A stretch of 64,000 nucleotides of DNA from Limanda limanda (GCF_963576545.1 NW_026870408.1:186001-250000), one strand, 5' to 3'; shown: positions 24,671 to 38,654, counted from the stretch's first letter. Notes: generated from the sequence alone by a model not told the origin. Translations and numbers: made by a program.

Positions 24671-27600
24671 CTAAATGGGGTAGCGCGCATCGATCGGTAC
24701 CATCCTTGAGCTTCTCCGACTTTCGGAAGGGTTAGGGTTAGGGTTAGGGATGAAAGCACATAGGAGAAAGAGATATTCTTGAATAACTTTTTTTGTGAAG
24801 GTCGGAGAGACTTGCAAGTAGGCTCTACCCCCACTAAATGGGGTAGCGCGCATCGATCGGTACCATCCTTGAGCTTCTCCGACTTTCGGAAGGGTTAGGG
24901 TTAGGGTTAGGGATGAAAGCACATAGGAGAAAGAGATATTCTTGAATAACTTTTTTTGTGAAGGTCGGAGAGACTTGCAAGTAGGCTCTACCCCCACTAA
25001 ATGGGGTAGCGCGCATCGATCGGTACCATCTTTGAGCTTCTCCGACTTTCGGAAGGGTTAGGGTTAGGGTTAGGGATGAAAGCACATAGGAGAAAGAGAT
25101 ATTCTTGAATAACTTTTTTTGTGAAGGTCGGAGAGACTTGGAAAGTGGTTGCATCTGGACTAATTTGGGTCCTGCAGATCGATTGGTACCATCCCCGAGC
25201 TTGTACGACCTTCGGAAGAGGTCGACCGACGAAATTCCCCCAAAATCTGAGGAGATATTCTTGAATAACTTTTTTTGTGAAGGTCGGAGAGACTTGCAAG
25301 TAGGCTCTACCCCCACTAAATGGGGTTGCGCGCATCGATCAGTACCATCCTTGAGCTTCTCCGACTTTCGGAAGGGTTAGGGTTAGGGTTAGGGATGAAA
25401 GCACATAGGAGAAAGAGATATTCTTGAATAACTTTTTTTGTGAAGGTCGGAGAGACTTGCAAGTAGGCTCTACCCCCACTAAATGGGGTAGCGCGCATCG
25501 ATCAGTACCATCCTTGAGCTTCTCCGACTTTCGGAAGGGTTAGGGTTAGGGTTAGGGATGAAAGCACATAGGAGAAAGAGATATTCTTAAATAACTTTTT
25601 TTGTGAAGGTCGGAGAGACTTGCAAGTAGGCTCTACCCCCACTAAATGGGGTAGCGCGCATCGATCGGTACCATCCTTGAGCTTCTCCGACTTTCGGAAG
25701 GGTTAGGGTTAGGGTTAGGGATGAAAGCACATAGGAGAAAGAGATATTCTTGAATAACTTTTTTTGTGAAGGTCGGAGAGACTTGCAAGTAGGCTCTACC
25801 CCCACTAAATGGGGTAGCGCGCATCGATCGGTACCATCCTTGAGCTTCTCCGACTTTCGGAAGGGTTAGGGTTAGGGTTAGGGATGAAAGCACATAGGAG
25901 AAAGAGATATTCTTGAATAACTTTTTTTGTGAAGGTCGGAGAGACTTGCAAGTAGGCTCTACCCCCACTAAATGGGGTAGCGCGCATCGATCGGTACCAT
26001 CCTTGAGCTTCTCCGACTTTCGGAAGGGTTAGGGTTAGGGTTAGGGATGAAAGCACATAGGAGAAAGAGATATTCTTGAATAACTTTTTTTGTGAAGGTC
26101 GGAGAGACTTGCAAGTAGGCTCTACCCCCACTAAATGGGGTTGCGCGCATCGATCGGTACCATCCTTGAGCTTCTCCGACTTTCGGAAGGGTTAGGGTTA
26201 GGGTTAGGGATGAAAGCACATAGGAGAAAGAGATATTCTTGAATAACTTTTTTTGTGAAGGTCGGAGAGACTTGCAAGTAGGCTCTACCCCCACTAAATG
26301 GGGTAGCGCGCATCGATCGGTACCATCCTTGAGCTTCTCCGACTTTCGGAAGGGTTAGGGTTAGGGTTAGGGATGAAAGCACATAGGAGAAAGAGATATT
26401 CTTGAATAACTTTTTTTGTGAAGGTCGGAGAGACTTGCAAGTAGGCTATACCCCCACTAAATGGGGTAGCGCGCATCGATCGGTACCATCCTTGAGCTTC
26501 TCCGACTTTCGGAAGGGTTAGGGTTAGGGTTAGGGATGAAAGCACATAGGAGAAAGAGATATTCTTGAATAACTTTTTTTGTGAAGGTCGGAGAGACTTG
26601 GAAAGTGGTTGCATCTGGACTAATTTGGGTCCTGCGGATCGATTGGTACCATCCCCGAGCTTGTACGACCTTCGGAAGAGGTCGACCGACGAAATTCCCC
26701 CAAATCTGAGGAGATATTCTTGAATAACTTTTTTTGTGAAGGTCGGAGAAACTTGTAAGTAGGCTCTACCCCCACTAAATGGGGTAGCGCGCATCGATCG
26801 GTACCATCCTTGAGCTTCTCCGACTTTCGGAAGGGTTAGGGTTAGGGTTAGGGATGAAAGCACATAGGAGAAAGAGATATTCTTGAATAACTTTTTTTGT
26901 GAAGGTCGGAGAGACTTGGAAAGTGGTTGCATCTGGACTAATTTGGGTCCTGCGGATCGATTGGTACCATCCCCGAGCTTGTACGACCTTCGGAAGAGGT
27001 CGACCGACGAAATTCCCCCAAATCTGAGGAGATATTCTTGAATAACTTTTTTTGTGAAGGTCGGAGAGACTTGCAAGTAGGCTCTACCCCCACTAAATGG
27101 GGTTGCGCGCATCGATCGGTACCATCCTTGAGCTTCTCCGACTTTCGGAAGGGTTAGGGTTAGGGTTAGGGATGAAAGCACATAGGAGAAAGAGATATTC
27201 TTGAATAACTTTTTTTGTGAAGGTCGGAGAGACTTGCAAGTAGGCTCTACCCCCACTAAATGGGGTAGCGCACATCGATCGGTACCATCCTTGAGCTTCT
27301 CCGACTTTCGGAAGGGTTAGGGTTAGGGTTAGGGATGAAAGCACATAGGAGAAAGAGATATTCTTGAATAACTTTTTTTGTGAAGGTCGGAGAGACTTGG
27401 AAAGTGGTTGCATCTGGACTAATTTGGGTCCTGCGGATCGATTGGTACCATCCCCGAGCTTGTACGACCTTCGGAAGAGGTCGACCGACGAAATTCCCCC
27501 AAATCTGAGGAGATATTCTTGAATAACTTTTTTTGTGAAGGTCGGACAGACTTGCAAGTAGGCTCTACCCCCACTAAATGGGGTTGCGCGCATCGATCAG

Positions 27601-28372
27601 TACCATCCTTGAGCTTCTCCGACTTTCGGAAGGGTTAGGGTTAGGGTTAGGGATGAAAGCACATAGGAGAAAGAGATATTCTTGAATAACTTTTTTTGTG
27701 AAGGTCGGAGAGACTTGGAAAGTGGTTGCATCTGGACTAATTTGGGTCCTGCGGATCGATTGGTACCATCCCCGAGCTTGTACGACCTTCGGAAGAGGTC
27801 GACCGACGAAATTCCCCCAAATCTGAGGAGATATTCTTGAATAACTTTTTTTGTGAAGGTCGGAGAGACTTGCAAGTAGGCTCTACCCCCACTAAATGGG
27901 GTTGCGCGCATCGATCGGTACCATCCTTGAGCTTCTCCGACTTTCGGAAGGGTTAGGGTTAGGGTTAGGGATGAAAGCACATAGGAGAAAGAGATATTCT
28001 TGAATAACTTTTTTTGTGAAGGTCGGAGAGACTTGCAAGTAGGCTCTACCCCCACTAAATGGGGTAGCGCGCATCGATCGGTACCATCCTTGAGCTTCTC
28101 CGACTTTCGGAAGGGTTAGGGTTAGGGTTAGGGATGAAAGCACATAGGAGAAAGAGATATTCTTGAATAACTTTTTTTGTGAAGGTCGGAGAGACTTGGA
28201 AAGTGGTTGCATCTGGACTAATTTGGGTCCTGCGGATCGATTGGTACCATCCCCGAGCTTGTACGACCTTCGGAAGAGGTCGACCGACGAAATTCCCCCA
28301 AATCTGAGGAGATATTCTTGAATAACTTTTTTTGTGAAGGTCGGAGAGACTTGCAAGTAGGCTCTACCCCCA
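24671..28372 (+). repeat. Array segment 6: A3 B A8 B A B A2 B A B A2 B
   Basis: B units start at 25160 (156 bp), 26620, 26938, 27419, 27737 and 28218. The right part, from about 26457, has dense B units. It carries markers found again near 52000-56300: GGCTATACC before 26457 (also before 55369) and GAGAAACTTG before 26775 (compare the tails before 46522, 52000 and 52799). A TCTTAAATAAC change lies just before 25642 and GGACAGAC before 27574. The A at 26131 has A12T although it follows another A, which is rare. Confidence 0.9.
25160..25315 (+). repeat. 156-bp B unit (extra A)
   Basis: CCCCCAAAATC replaces CCCCCAAATC, adding one base, the only B length variant in the window. The shift opens a short plus-strand frame at 25105-25380, which I regard as spurious. 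Confidence 0.85.
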
Positions 28373-29505
28373 CTAAATGGGGTTGCGCGCATCGATCAGT
28401 ACCATCCTTGAGCTTCTCCGACTTTCGGAAGGGTTAGGGTTAGGGTTAGGGATGAAAGCACATAGGAGAAAGAGATATTCTTGAATAACTTTTTTTGTGA
28501 AGGTCGGAGAGACTTGCAAGTAGGCTCTACCCCCACTAAATGGGGTAGCGCGCATCGATCGTTACCATCCTTGAGCTTCTCCGACTTTCGGAAGGGTTAG
28601 GGTTAGGGTTAGGGATGAAAGCACATAGGAGAAAGAGATATTCTTGAATAACTTTTTTTGTGAAGGTCGGAGAGACTTGCAAGTAGGCTCTACCCCCACT
28701 AAATGGGGTAGCGCGCATCGATCGGTACCATCCTTGAGCTTCTCCGACTTTCGGAAGGGTTAGGGTTAGGGTTAGGGATGAAAGCACATAGGAGAAAGAG
28801 ATATTCTTGAATAACTTTTTTTGTGAAGGTCGGAGAGACTTGGAAAGTGGTTGCATCTGGACTAATTTGGGTCCTGCGGATCGATTGGTACCATCCCCGA
28901 GCTTGTACGACCTTCGGAAGAGGTCGACCGACGAAATTCCCCCAAATCTGAGGAGATATTCTTGAATAACTTTTTTTGTGAAGGTCGGAGAGACTTGCAA
29001 GTAGGCTCTACCCCCACTAAATGGGGTTGCGCGCATCGATCAGTACCATCCTTGAGCTTCTCCGACTTTCGGAAGGGTTAGGGTTAGGGTTAGGGATGAA
29101 AGCACATAGGAGAAAGAGATATTCTTGAATAACTTTTTTTGTGAAGGTCGGAGAGACTTGCAAGTAGGCTCTACCCCCACTAAATGGGGTAGCGCGCATC
29201 GATCGGTACCATCCTTGAGCTTTTCCGACTTTCGGAAGGGTTAGGGTTAGGGTTAGGGATGAAAGCACATAGGAGAAAGAGATATTCTTGAATAACTTTT
29301 TTTGTGAAGGTCGGAGAGACTTGCAAGTAGGCTCTACCCCCACTAAATGGGGTAGCGCGCATCGATCGGTACCATCCTTGAGCTTCTCCGACTTTCGGAA
29401 GGGTTAGGGTTAGGGTTAGGGATGAAAGCACATAGGAGAAAAAGATATTCTTGAGTAACTTTTTTTGTGAAGGTCGGAGAGACTTGCAAGTAGGCTCTAC
29501 CCCCA

Positions 29506-29662
29506 CTAAATGGGGTAGCGCGCATCGATCGGTACCATCCTTGAGCTTCTCCGACTTTCGGAAGGGTTAGGGTTAGGGATGAAAGCACATAGGAGAAAGA
29601 GATATTCTTGAATAACTTTTTTTGTGAAGGTCGGAGAGACTTGGAAAGTGGTTGCATCTGGA
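29506..29662 (+). repeat. 157-bp A unit, two TTAGGG
   Basis: One hexamer is missing. It follows the GAAAAAGAT marker unit at 29343 and precedes a B. Confidence 0.93.
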
Positions 29663-30958
29663 CTAATTTGGGTCCTGCGGATCGATTGGTACCATCCCCG
29701 AGCTTGTACGACCTTCGGAAGAGGTCGACCGACGAAATTCCCCCAAATCTGAGGAGATATTCTTGAATAACTTTTTTTGTGAAGGTCGGAGAGACTTGCA
29801 AGTAGGCTCTACCCCCACTAAATGGGGTAGCGCGCATCGATCGGTACCATCCTTGAGCTTCTCCGACTTTCGGAAGGGTTAGGGTTAGGGTTAGGGATGA
29901 AAGCACATAGGAGAAAGAGATATTCTTGAATAACTTTTTTTGTGAAGGTCGGAGAGACTTGCAAGTAGGCTCTACCCCCACTAAATGGGGTAGCGCGCAT
30001 CGATCGGTACCATCCTTGAGCTTCTCCGACTTTCGGAAGGGTTAGGGTTAGGGTTAGGGATGAAAGCACATAGGAGAAAGAGATATTCTTGAATAACTTT
30101 TTTTGTGAAGGTCGGAGAGACTTGCAAGTAGGCTCTACCCCCACTAAATGGGGTAGCGCGCATCGATCGGTACCATCCTTGAGCTTCTCCGACTTTCGGA
30201 AGGGTTAGGGTTAGGGTTAGGGATGAAAGCACATAGGAGAAAGAGATATTCTTGAATAACTTTTTTTGTGAAGGTCGGAGAGACTTGCAAGTAGGCTCTA
30301 CCCCCACTAAATGGGGTAGCGCGCATCGATCGGTACCATCCTTGAGCTTCTCCGACTTTCGGAAGGGTTAGGGTTAGGGTTAGGGATGAAAGCACATAGG
30401 AGAAAGAGATATTCTTGAATAACTTTTTTTGTGAAGGTCGGAGAGACTTGCAAGTAGGCTCTACCCCCACTAAATGGGGTAGCGCGCATCGATCGGTACC
30501 ATCCTTGAGCTTCTCCGACTTTCGGAAGGGTTAGGGTTAGGGTTAGGGATGAAAGCACATAGGAGAAAGAGATATTCTTGAATAACTTTTTTTGTGAAGG
30601 TCGGAGAGACTTGCAAGTAGGCTCTACCCCCACTAAATGGGGTAGCGCGCATCGATCGGTACCATCCTTGAGCTTCTCCGACTTTCGGAAGGGTTAGGGT
30701 TAGGGTTAGGGATGAAAGCACATAGGAGAAAGAGATATTCTTGAATAACTTTTTTTGTGAAGGTCGGAGAGACTTGCAAGTAGGCTCTACCCCCACTAAA
30801 TGGGGTAGCGCGCATCGATCGGTACCATCCTTGAGCTTCTCCGACTTTCGGAAGGGTTAGGGTTAGGGTTAGGGATGAAAGCACATAGGAGAAAGAGATA
30901 TTCTTGAATAACTTTTTTTGTGAAGGTCGGAGAGACTTGCAAGTAGGCTCTACCCCCA

Positions 30959-32548
30959 CTAAATGGGGTAGCGCGCATCGATCGGTACCATCCTTGAGCT
31001 TCTCCGACTTTCGGAAGGGTTAGGGTTAGGGTTAGGGATGAAAGCACATAGGAGAAAGAGATATTCTTGAATAACTTTTTTTGTGAAGGTCGGAGAGACT
31101 TGGAAAGTGGTTGCATCTGGACTAATTTGGGTCCTGCAGATCGATTGGTACCATCCCCGAGCTTGTACGACCTTCGGAAGAGGTCGACCGACGAAATTCC
31201 CCCAAATCTGAGGAGATATTCTTGAATAACTTTTTTTGTGAAGGTCGGAGAGACTTGCAAGTAGGCTCTACCCCCACTAAATGGGGTAGCGCGCATCGAT
31301 CGGTACCATCCTTGAGCTTCTCCGACTTTCGGAAGGGTTAGGGTTAGGGTTAGGGATGAAAGCACATAGGAGAAAGAGATATTCTTGAATAACTTTTTTT
31401 GTGAAGGTCGGAGAGACTTGGAAAGTGGTTGCATCTGGACTAATTTGGGTCCTGCGGATCGATTGGTACCATCCCCGAGCTTGTACGACCTTCGGAAGAG
31501 GTCGACCGACGAAATTCCCCCAAATCTGAGGAGATATTCTTGAATAACTTTTTTTGTGAAGGTCGGAGAGACTTGCAAGTAGGCTCTACCCCCACTAAAT
31601 GGGGTTGCGCGCATCGATCGGTACCATCCTTGAGCTTCTCCGACTTTCGGAAGGGTTAGGGTTAGGGTTAGGGATGAAAGCACATAGGAGAAAGAGATAT
31701 TCTTGAATAACTTTTTTTGTGAAGGTCGGAGAGACTTGGAAAGTGGTTGCATCTGGACTAATTTGGGTCCTGCAGATCGATTGGTACCATCCCCGAGCTT
31801 GTACGACCTTCGGAAGAGGTCGACCGACGAAATTCCCCCAAATCTGAGGAGATATTCTTGAATAACTTTTTTTGTGAAGGTCGGAGAGACTTGCAAGTAG
31901 GCTCTACCCCCACTAAATGGGGTAGCGCGCATCGATCGGTACCATCCTTGAGCTTCTCCGACTTTCGGAAGGGTTAGGGTTAGGGTTAGGGATGAAAGCA
32001 CATAGGAGAAAGAGATATTCTTGAATAACTTTTTTTGTGAAGGTCGGAGAGACTTGGAAAGTGGTTGCATCTGGACTAATTTGGGTCCTGCGGATCGATT
32101 GGTACCATCCCCGAGCTTGTACGACCTTCGGAAGAGGTCGACCAACGAAATTCCCCCAAATCTGAGGAGATATTCTTGAATAACTTTTTTTTTGAAGGTC
32201 GGAGAGACTTGCAAGTAGGCTCTACCCCCACTAAATGGGGTTGCGCGCATCGATCGGTACCATCCTTGAGCTTCTCCGACTTTCGGAAGGGTTAGGGTTA
32301 GGGTTAGGGATGAAAGCACATAGGAGAAAGAGATATTCTTGAATAACTTTTTTTGTGAAGGTCGGAGAGACTTGGAAAGTGGTTGCATCTGGACTAATTT
32401 GGGTCCTGCGGATCGATTGGTACCATCCCCGAGCTTGTACGACCTTCGGAAGAGGTCGACCGACGAAATTCCCCCAAATCTGAGGAGATATTCTTGAATA
32501 ACTTTTTTTGTGAAGGTCGGAGAGACTTGCAAGTAGGCTCTACCCCCA
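30959..32548 (+). repeat. Run of five A-B dimers (318 bp each)
   Basis: Strict alternation of A and B for 1590 bp. The first four B units alternate TGCAGATC and TGCGGATC, and the A after each TGCGGATC form carries A12T, giving a 636-bp four-unit period. Because 318 is divisible by three, one minus-strand frame stays open here; I do not regard it as a gene. Confidence 0.9.
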
Positions 32549-35500
32549 CTAAATGGGGTTGCGCGCATCGATCAGTACCATCCTTGAGCTTCTCCGACTT
32601 TCGGAAGGGTTAGGGTTAGGGTTAGGGATGAAAGCACATAGGAGAAAGAGATATTCTTGAATAACTTTTTTTGTGAAGGTCGGAGAGACTTGCAAGTAGG
32701 CTCTACCCCCACTAAATGGGGTAGCGCGCATCGATCGGTACCATCCTTGAGCTTTTCCGACTTTCGGAAGGGTTAGGGTTAGGGTTAGGGATGAAAGCAC
32801 ATAGGAGAAAGAGATATTCTTGAATAACTTTTTTTGTGAAGGTCGGAGAGACTTGCAAGTAGGCTCTACCCCCACTAAATGGGGTAGCGCGCATCGATCG
32901 GTACCATCCTTGAGCTTCTCCGACTTTCGGAAGGGTTAGGGTTAGGGTTAGGGATGAAAGCACATAGGAGAAAAAGATATTCTTGAGTAACTTTTTTTGT
33001 GAAGGTCGGAGAGACTTGGAAAGTGGTTGCATCTGGACTAATTTGGGTCCTGCGGATCGATTGGTACCATCCCCGAGCTTGTACGACCTTCGGAAGAGGT
33101 CGACCGACGAAATTCCCCCAAATCTGAGGAGATATTCTTGAATAACTTTTTTTGTGAAGGTCGGAGAGACTTGCAAGTAGGCTCTACCCCCACTAAATGG
33201 GGTTGCGCGCATCGATCGGTACCATCCTTGAGCTTCTCCGACTTTCGGAAGGGTTAGGGTTAGGGTTAGGGATGAAAGCACATAGGAGAAAGAGATATTC
33301 TTGAATAACTTTTTTTGTGAAGGTCGGAGAGACTTGCAAGTAGGCTCTACCCCCACTAAATGGGGTAGCGCGCATCGATCGGTACCATCCTTGAGCTTCT
33401 CCGACTTTCGGAAGGGTTAGGGTTAGGGTTAGGGATGAAAGCACATAGGAGAAAGAGATATTCTTGAATAACTTTTTTTGTGAAGGTCGGAGAGACTTGG
33501 AAAGTGGTTGCATCTGGACTAATTTGGGTCCTGCGGATCGATTGGTACCATCCCCGAGCTTGTACGACCTTCGGAAGAGGTCGACCGACGAAATTCCCCC
33601 AAATCTGAGGAGATATTCTTGAATAACTTTTTTTGTGAAGGTCGGAGAGACTTGCAAGTAGGCTCTACCCCCACTAAATGGGGTTGCGCGCATCGATCAG
33701 TACCATCCTTGAGCTTCTCCGACTTTCGGAAGGGTTAGGGTTAGGGTTAGGGATGAAAGCACATAGGAGAAAGAGATATTCTTGAATAACTTTTTTTGTG
33801 AAGGTCGGAGAGACTTGCAAGTAGGCTCTACCCCCACTAAATGGGGTAGCGCGCATCGATCGTTACCATCCTTGAGCTTCTCCGACTTTCGGAAGGGTTA
33901 GGGTTAGGGTTAGGGATGAAAGCACATAGGAGAAAGAGATATTCTTGAATAACTTTTTTTGTGAAGGTCGGAGAGACTTGCAAGTAGGCTCTACCCCCAC
34001 TAAATGGGGTAGCGCGCATCGATCGGTACCATCCTTGAGCTTCTCCGACTTTCGGAAGGGTTAGGGTTAGGGTTAGGGATGAAAGCACATAGGAGAAAGA
34101 GATATTCTTGAATAACTTTTTTTGTGAAGGTCGGAGAGACTTGCAAGTAGGCTCTACCCCCACTAAATGGGGTAGCGCGCATCGATCGGTACCATCCTTG
34201 AGCTTCTCCGACTTTCGGAAGGGTTAGGGTTAGGGTTAGGGATGAAAGCACATAGGAGAAAAAGATATTCTTGAGTAACTTTTTTTGTGAAGGTCGGAGA
34301 GACTTGGAAAGTGGTTGCATCTGGACTAATTTGGGTCCTGCGGATCGATTGGTACCATCCCCGAGCTTGTACGACCTTCGGAAGAGGTCGACCGACGAAA
34401 TTCCCCCAAATCTGAGGAGATATTCTTGAATAACTTTTTTTGTGAAGGTCGGAGAGACTTGCAAGTAGGCTCTACCCCCACTAAATGGGGTTGCGCGCAT
34501 CGATCGGTACCATCCTTGAGCTTCTCCGACTTTCGGAAGGGTTAGGGTTAGGGTTAGGGATGAAAGCACATAGGAGAAAGAGATATTCTTGAATAACTTT
34601 TTTTGTGAAGGTCGGAGAGACTTGCAAGTAGGCTCTACCCCCACTAAATGGGGTAGCGCGCATCGATCGGTACCATCCTTGAGCTTCTCCGACTTTCGGA
34701 AGGGTTAGGGTTAGGGTTAGGGATGAAAGCACATAGGAGAAAGAGATATTCTTGAATAACTTTTTTTGTGAAGGTCGGAGAGACTTGGAAAGTGGTTGCA
34801 TCTGGACTAATTTGGGTCCTGCGGATCGATTGGTACCATCCCCGAGCTTGTACGACCTTCGGAAGAGGTCGACCGACGAAATTCCCCCAAATCTGAGGAG
34901 ATATTCTTGAATAACTTTTTTTGTGAAGGTCGGAGAGACTTGCAAGTAGGCTCTACCCCCACTAAATGGGGTTGCGCGCATCGATCAGTACCATCCTTGA
35001 GCTTCTCCGACTTTCGGAAGGGTTAGGGTTAGGGTTAGGGATGAAAGCACATAGGAGAAAGAGATATTCTTGAATAACTTTTTTTGTGAAGGTCGGAGAG
35101 ACTTGCAAGTAGGCTCTACCCCCACTAAATGGGGTAGCGCGCATCGATCGTTACCATCCTTGAGCTTCTCCGACTTTCGGAAGGGTTAGGGTTAGGGTTA
35201 GGGATGAAAGCACATAGGAGAAAGAGATATTCTTGAATAACTTTTTTTGTGAAGGTCGGAGAGACTTGCAAGTAGGCTCTACCCCCACTAAATGGGGTAG
35301 CGCGCATCGATCGGTACCATCTTTGAGCTTCTCCGACTTTCGGAAGGGTTAGGGTTAGGGTTAGGGATGAAAGCACATAGGAGAAAGAGATATTCTTGAA
35401 TAACTTTTTTTGTGAAGGTCGGAGAGACTTGGAAAGTGGTTGCATCTGGACTAATTTGGGTCCTGCGGATCGATTGGTACCATCCCCGAGCTTGTACGAC

Positions 35501-35768
35501 CTTCGGAAGAGGTCGACCGACGAAATTCCCCCAAATCTGAGGAGATATTCTTGAATAACTTTTTTTGTGAAGGTCGGAGAGACTTGCAAGTAGGCTCTAC
35601 CCCCACTAAATGGGGTTGCGCGCATCGATCAGTACCATCCTTGAGCTTCTCCGACTTTCGGAAGGGTTAGGGTTAGGGTTAGGGATGAAAGCACATAGGA
35701 GAAAGAGATATTCTTGAATAACTTTTTTTGTGAAGGTCGGAGAGACTTGCAAGTAGGCTCTACCCCCA

Positions 35769-35925
35769 CTAAATGGGGTAGCGCGCATCGATCGGTACCA
35801 TCCTTGAGCTTTTCCGACTTTCGGAAGGGTTAGGGTTAGGGATGAAAGCACATAGGAGAAAGAGATATTCTTGAATAACTTTTTTTGTGAAGGTCGGAGA
35901 GACTTGCAAGTAGGCTCTACCCCCA
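35769..35925 (+). repeat. 157-bp A unit, two TTAGGG
   Basis: One hexamer is missing from a unit with the CTTTTCCGAC marker. Its partner 1282 bp downstream (37051) has the same loss, so the loss preceded that duplication. Confidence 0.93.
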
Positions 35926-37050
35926 CTAAATGGGGTAGCGCGCATCGATCGGTACCATCCTTGAGCTTCTCCGACTTTCGGAAGGGTTAGGGTTAGGGTT
36001 AGGGATGAAAGCACATAGGAGAAAGAGATATTCTTGAATAACTTTTTTTGTGAAGGTCGGAGAGACTTGGAAAGTGGTTGCATCTGGACTAATTTGGGTC
36101 CTGCGGATCGATTGGTACCATCCCCGAGCTTGTACGACCTTCGGAAGAGGTCGACCGACGAAATTCCCCCAAATCTGAGGAGATATTCTTGAATAACTTT
36201 TTTTGTGAAGGTCGGAGAGACTTGCAAGTAGGCTCTACCCCCACTAAATGGGGTTGCGCGCATCGATCAGTACCATCCTTGAGCTTCTCCGACTTTCGGA
36301 AGGGTTAGGGTTAGGGTTAGGGATGAAAGCACATAGGAGAAAGAGATATTCTTGAATAACTTTTTTTGTGAAGGTCGGAGAGACTTGCAAGTAGGCTCTA
36401 CCCCCACTAAATGGGGTAGCGCGCATCGATCGTTACCATCCTTGAGCTTCTCCGACTTTCGGAAGGGTTAGGGTTAGGGTTAGGGATGAAAGCACATAGG
36501 AGAAAGAGATATTCTTGAATAACTTTTTTTGTGAAGGTCGGAGAGACTTGCAAGTAGGCTCTACCCCCACTAAATGGGGTAGCGCGCATCGATCGGTACC
36601 ATCCTTGAGCTTCTCCGACTTTCGGAAGGGTTAGGGTTAGGGTTAGGGATGAAAGCACATAGGAGAAAGAGATATTCTTGAATAACTTTTTTTGTGAAGG
36701 TCGGAGAGACTTGGAAAGTGGTTGCATCTGGACTAATTTGGGTCCTGCGGATCGATTGGTACCATCCCCGAGCTTGTACGACCTTCGGAAGAGGTCGACC
36801 GACGAAATTCCCCCAAATCTGAGGAGATATTCTTGAATAACTTTTTTTGTGAAGGTCGGAGAGACTTGCAAGTAGGCTCTACCCCCACTAAATGGGGTTG
36901 CGCGCATCGATCAGTACCATCCTTGAGCTTCTCCGACTTTCGGAAGGGTTAGGGTTAGGGTTAGGGATGAAAGCACATAGGAGAAAGAGATATTCTTGAA
37001 TAACTTTTTTTGTGAAGGTCGGAGAGACTTGCAAGTAGGCTCTACCCCCA

Positions 37051-37207
37051 CTAAATGGGGTAGCGCGCATCGATCGGTACCATCCTTGAGCTTTTCCGAC
37101 TTTCGGAAGGGTTAGGGTTAGGGATGAAAGCACATAGGAGAAAGAGATATTCTTGAATAACTTTTTTTGTGAAGGTCGGAGAGACTTGCAAGTAGGCTCT
37201 ACCCCCA
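37051..37207 (+). repeat. 157-bp A unit, two TTAGGG
   Basis: CTTTTCCGAC marker unit lacking one hexamer, the copy of the unit at 35769. Confidence 0.93.
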
Positions 37208-37364
37208 CTAAATGGGGTAGCGCGCATCGATCAGTACCATCCTTGAGCTTCTCCGACTTTCGGAAGGGTTAGGGTTAGGGATGAAAGCACATAGGAGAAA
37301 AAGATATTCTTGAGTAACTTTTTTTGTGAAGGTCGGAGAGACTTGCAAGTAGGCTCTACCCCCA
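37208..37364 (+). repeat. 157-bp A unit, two TTAGGG
   Basis: GAAAAAGAT marker unit lacking one hexamer and carrying G26A. It is the only case here of two adjacent shortened A units. Confidence 0.93.
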
Positions 37365-38401
37365 CTAAATGGGGTAGCGCGCATCGATCGGTACCATCCT
37401 TGAGCTTCTCCGACTTTCGGAAGGGTTAGGGTTAGGGTTAGGGATGAAAGCACATAGGAGAAAGAGATATTCTTGAATAACTTTTTTTGTGAAGGTCGGA
37501 GAGACTTGGAAAGTGGTTGCATCTGGACTAATTTGGGTCCTGCAGATCGATTGGTACCATCCCCGAGCTTGTACGACCTTCGGAAGAGGTCGACCGACGA
37601 AATTCCCCCAAATCTGAGGAGATATTCTTGAATAAGTTTTTTTGTGAAGGTCGGAGAGACTTGCAAGTAGGCTCTACCCCCACTAAATGGGGTAGCGCGC
37701 ATCGATCGGTACCATCCTTGAGCTTCTCCGACTTTCGGAAGGGTTAGGGTTAGGGTTAGGGATGAAAGCACATAGGAGAAAGAGATATTCTTGAATAACT
37801 TTTTTTGTGAAGGTCGGAGAGACTTGCAAGTAGGCTCTACCCCCACTAAATGGGGTAGCGCGCATCGATCGGTACCATCCTTGAGCTTCTCCGACTTTCG
37901 GAAGGGTTAGGGTTAGGGTTAGGGATGAAAGCACATAGGAGAAAGAGATATTCTTGAATAACTTTTTTTGTGAAGGTCGGAGAGACTTGCAAGTAGGCTC
38001 TACCCCCACTAAATGGGGTAGCGCGCATCGATCGGTACCATCCTTGAGCTTCTCCGACTTTCGGAAGGGTTAGGGTTAGGGTTAGGGATGAAAGCACATA
38101 GGAGAAAGAGATATTCTTGAATAACTTTTTTTGTGAAGGTCGGAGAGACTTGCAAGTAGGCTCTACCCCCACTAAATGGGGTAGCGCGCATCGATCGGTA
38201 CCATCCTTGAGCTTCTCCGACTTTCGGAAGGGTTAGGGTTAGGGTTAGGGATGAAAGCACATAGGAGAAAGAGATATTCTTGAATAACTTTTTTTGTGAA
38301 GGTCGGAGAGACTTGCAAGTAGGCTCTACCCCCACTAAATGGGGTAGCGCGCATCGATCGGTACCATCCTTGAGCTTCTCCGACTTTCGGAAGGGTTAGG
38401 G

Positions 38402-38404
38402 TGA
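38402..38404 (+). other. TGAGGG variant hexamer in A unit 38335
   Basis: The second TTA spacer reads TGA. The same change occurs at 58000-58002 and 60407-60409 in the partner modules. A four-run quadruplex would still be possible. Confidence 0.85.
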
Positions 38405-38497
38405 GGGTTAGGGATGAAAGCACATAGGAGAAAGAGATATTCTTGAATAACTTTTTTTGTGAAGGTCGGAGAGACTTGCAAGTAGGCTCTACCCCCA

Positions 38498-38654
38498 CTA
38501 AATGGGGTAGCACGCATCGATCGGTACCATCCTTGAGCTTCTCCGACTTTCGGAAGGGTTAGGGTTAGGGATGAAAGCACATAGGAGAAAGAGATATTCT
38601 TGAATAACTTTTTTTGTGAAGGTCGGAGAGACTTGCAAGTAGGCTCTACCCCCA
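38498..38654 (+). repeat. 157-bp A unit, two TTAGGG
   Basis: Follows the TGAGGG unit at 38335. The same pair occurs at 57933/58096 and 60340/60503. Confidence 0.93.

Larger units (their letters stand above)
28373..33192 (+). repeat. Array segment 7: A3 B A4 B A8, four B A pairs, B A3 B
   Basis: B units start at 28862, 29663, 31122, 31440, 31758, 32076, 32394 and 33038. Marker units are GATCGTTACC at 28536, CTTTTCCGAC at 29180 and 32712, and GAAAAAGAT with TTGAGTAAC at 29343 and 32875. These appear later in the 1288-bp modules. Strict A-B alternation covers 30959-32548. The B at 32076 reads GACCAACG, and its T run continues into TTGAAGG instead of GTGAAGG. The A at 29506 lost one TTAGGG. Confidence 0.91.
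33193..37682 (+). repeat. Array segment 8: staggered 1288/1282-bp modules
   Basis: The order is A2 B A4 B A2 B A3 B A3 B A3 B A4 B, with B starts at 33519, 34326, 34807, 35451, 36089, 36733 and 37528. The marker unit GATCGTTACC occurs at 33837, 35125 and 36407, spaced 1288 and 1282 bp. The 6-bp difference is the TTAGGG missing from the A at 35769. Units 33193-34162 match 34481-35450. Units 35769, 37051 and 37208 are 157 bp. The B at 37528 has AATAAGTTT in place of AATAACTTT. Confidence 0.91.

Noticed and set aside
25105..25380. A 91-codon plus-strand open frame
   Set aside because: It exists only because the B at 25160 has one extra base, which shifts the frame. No other support.
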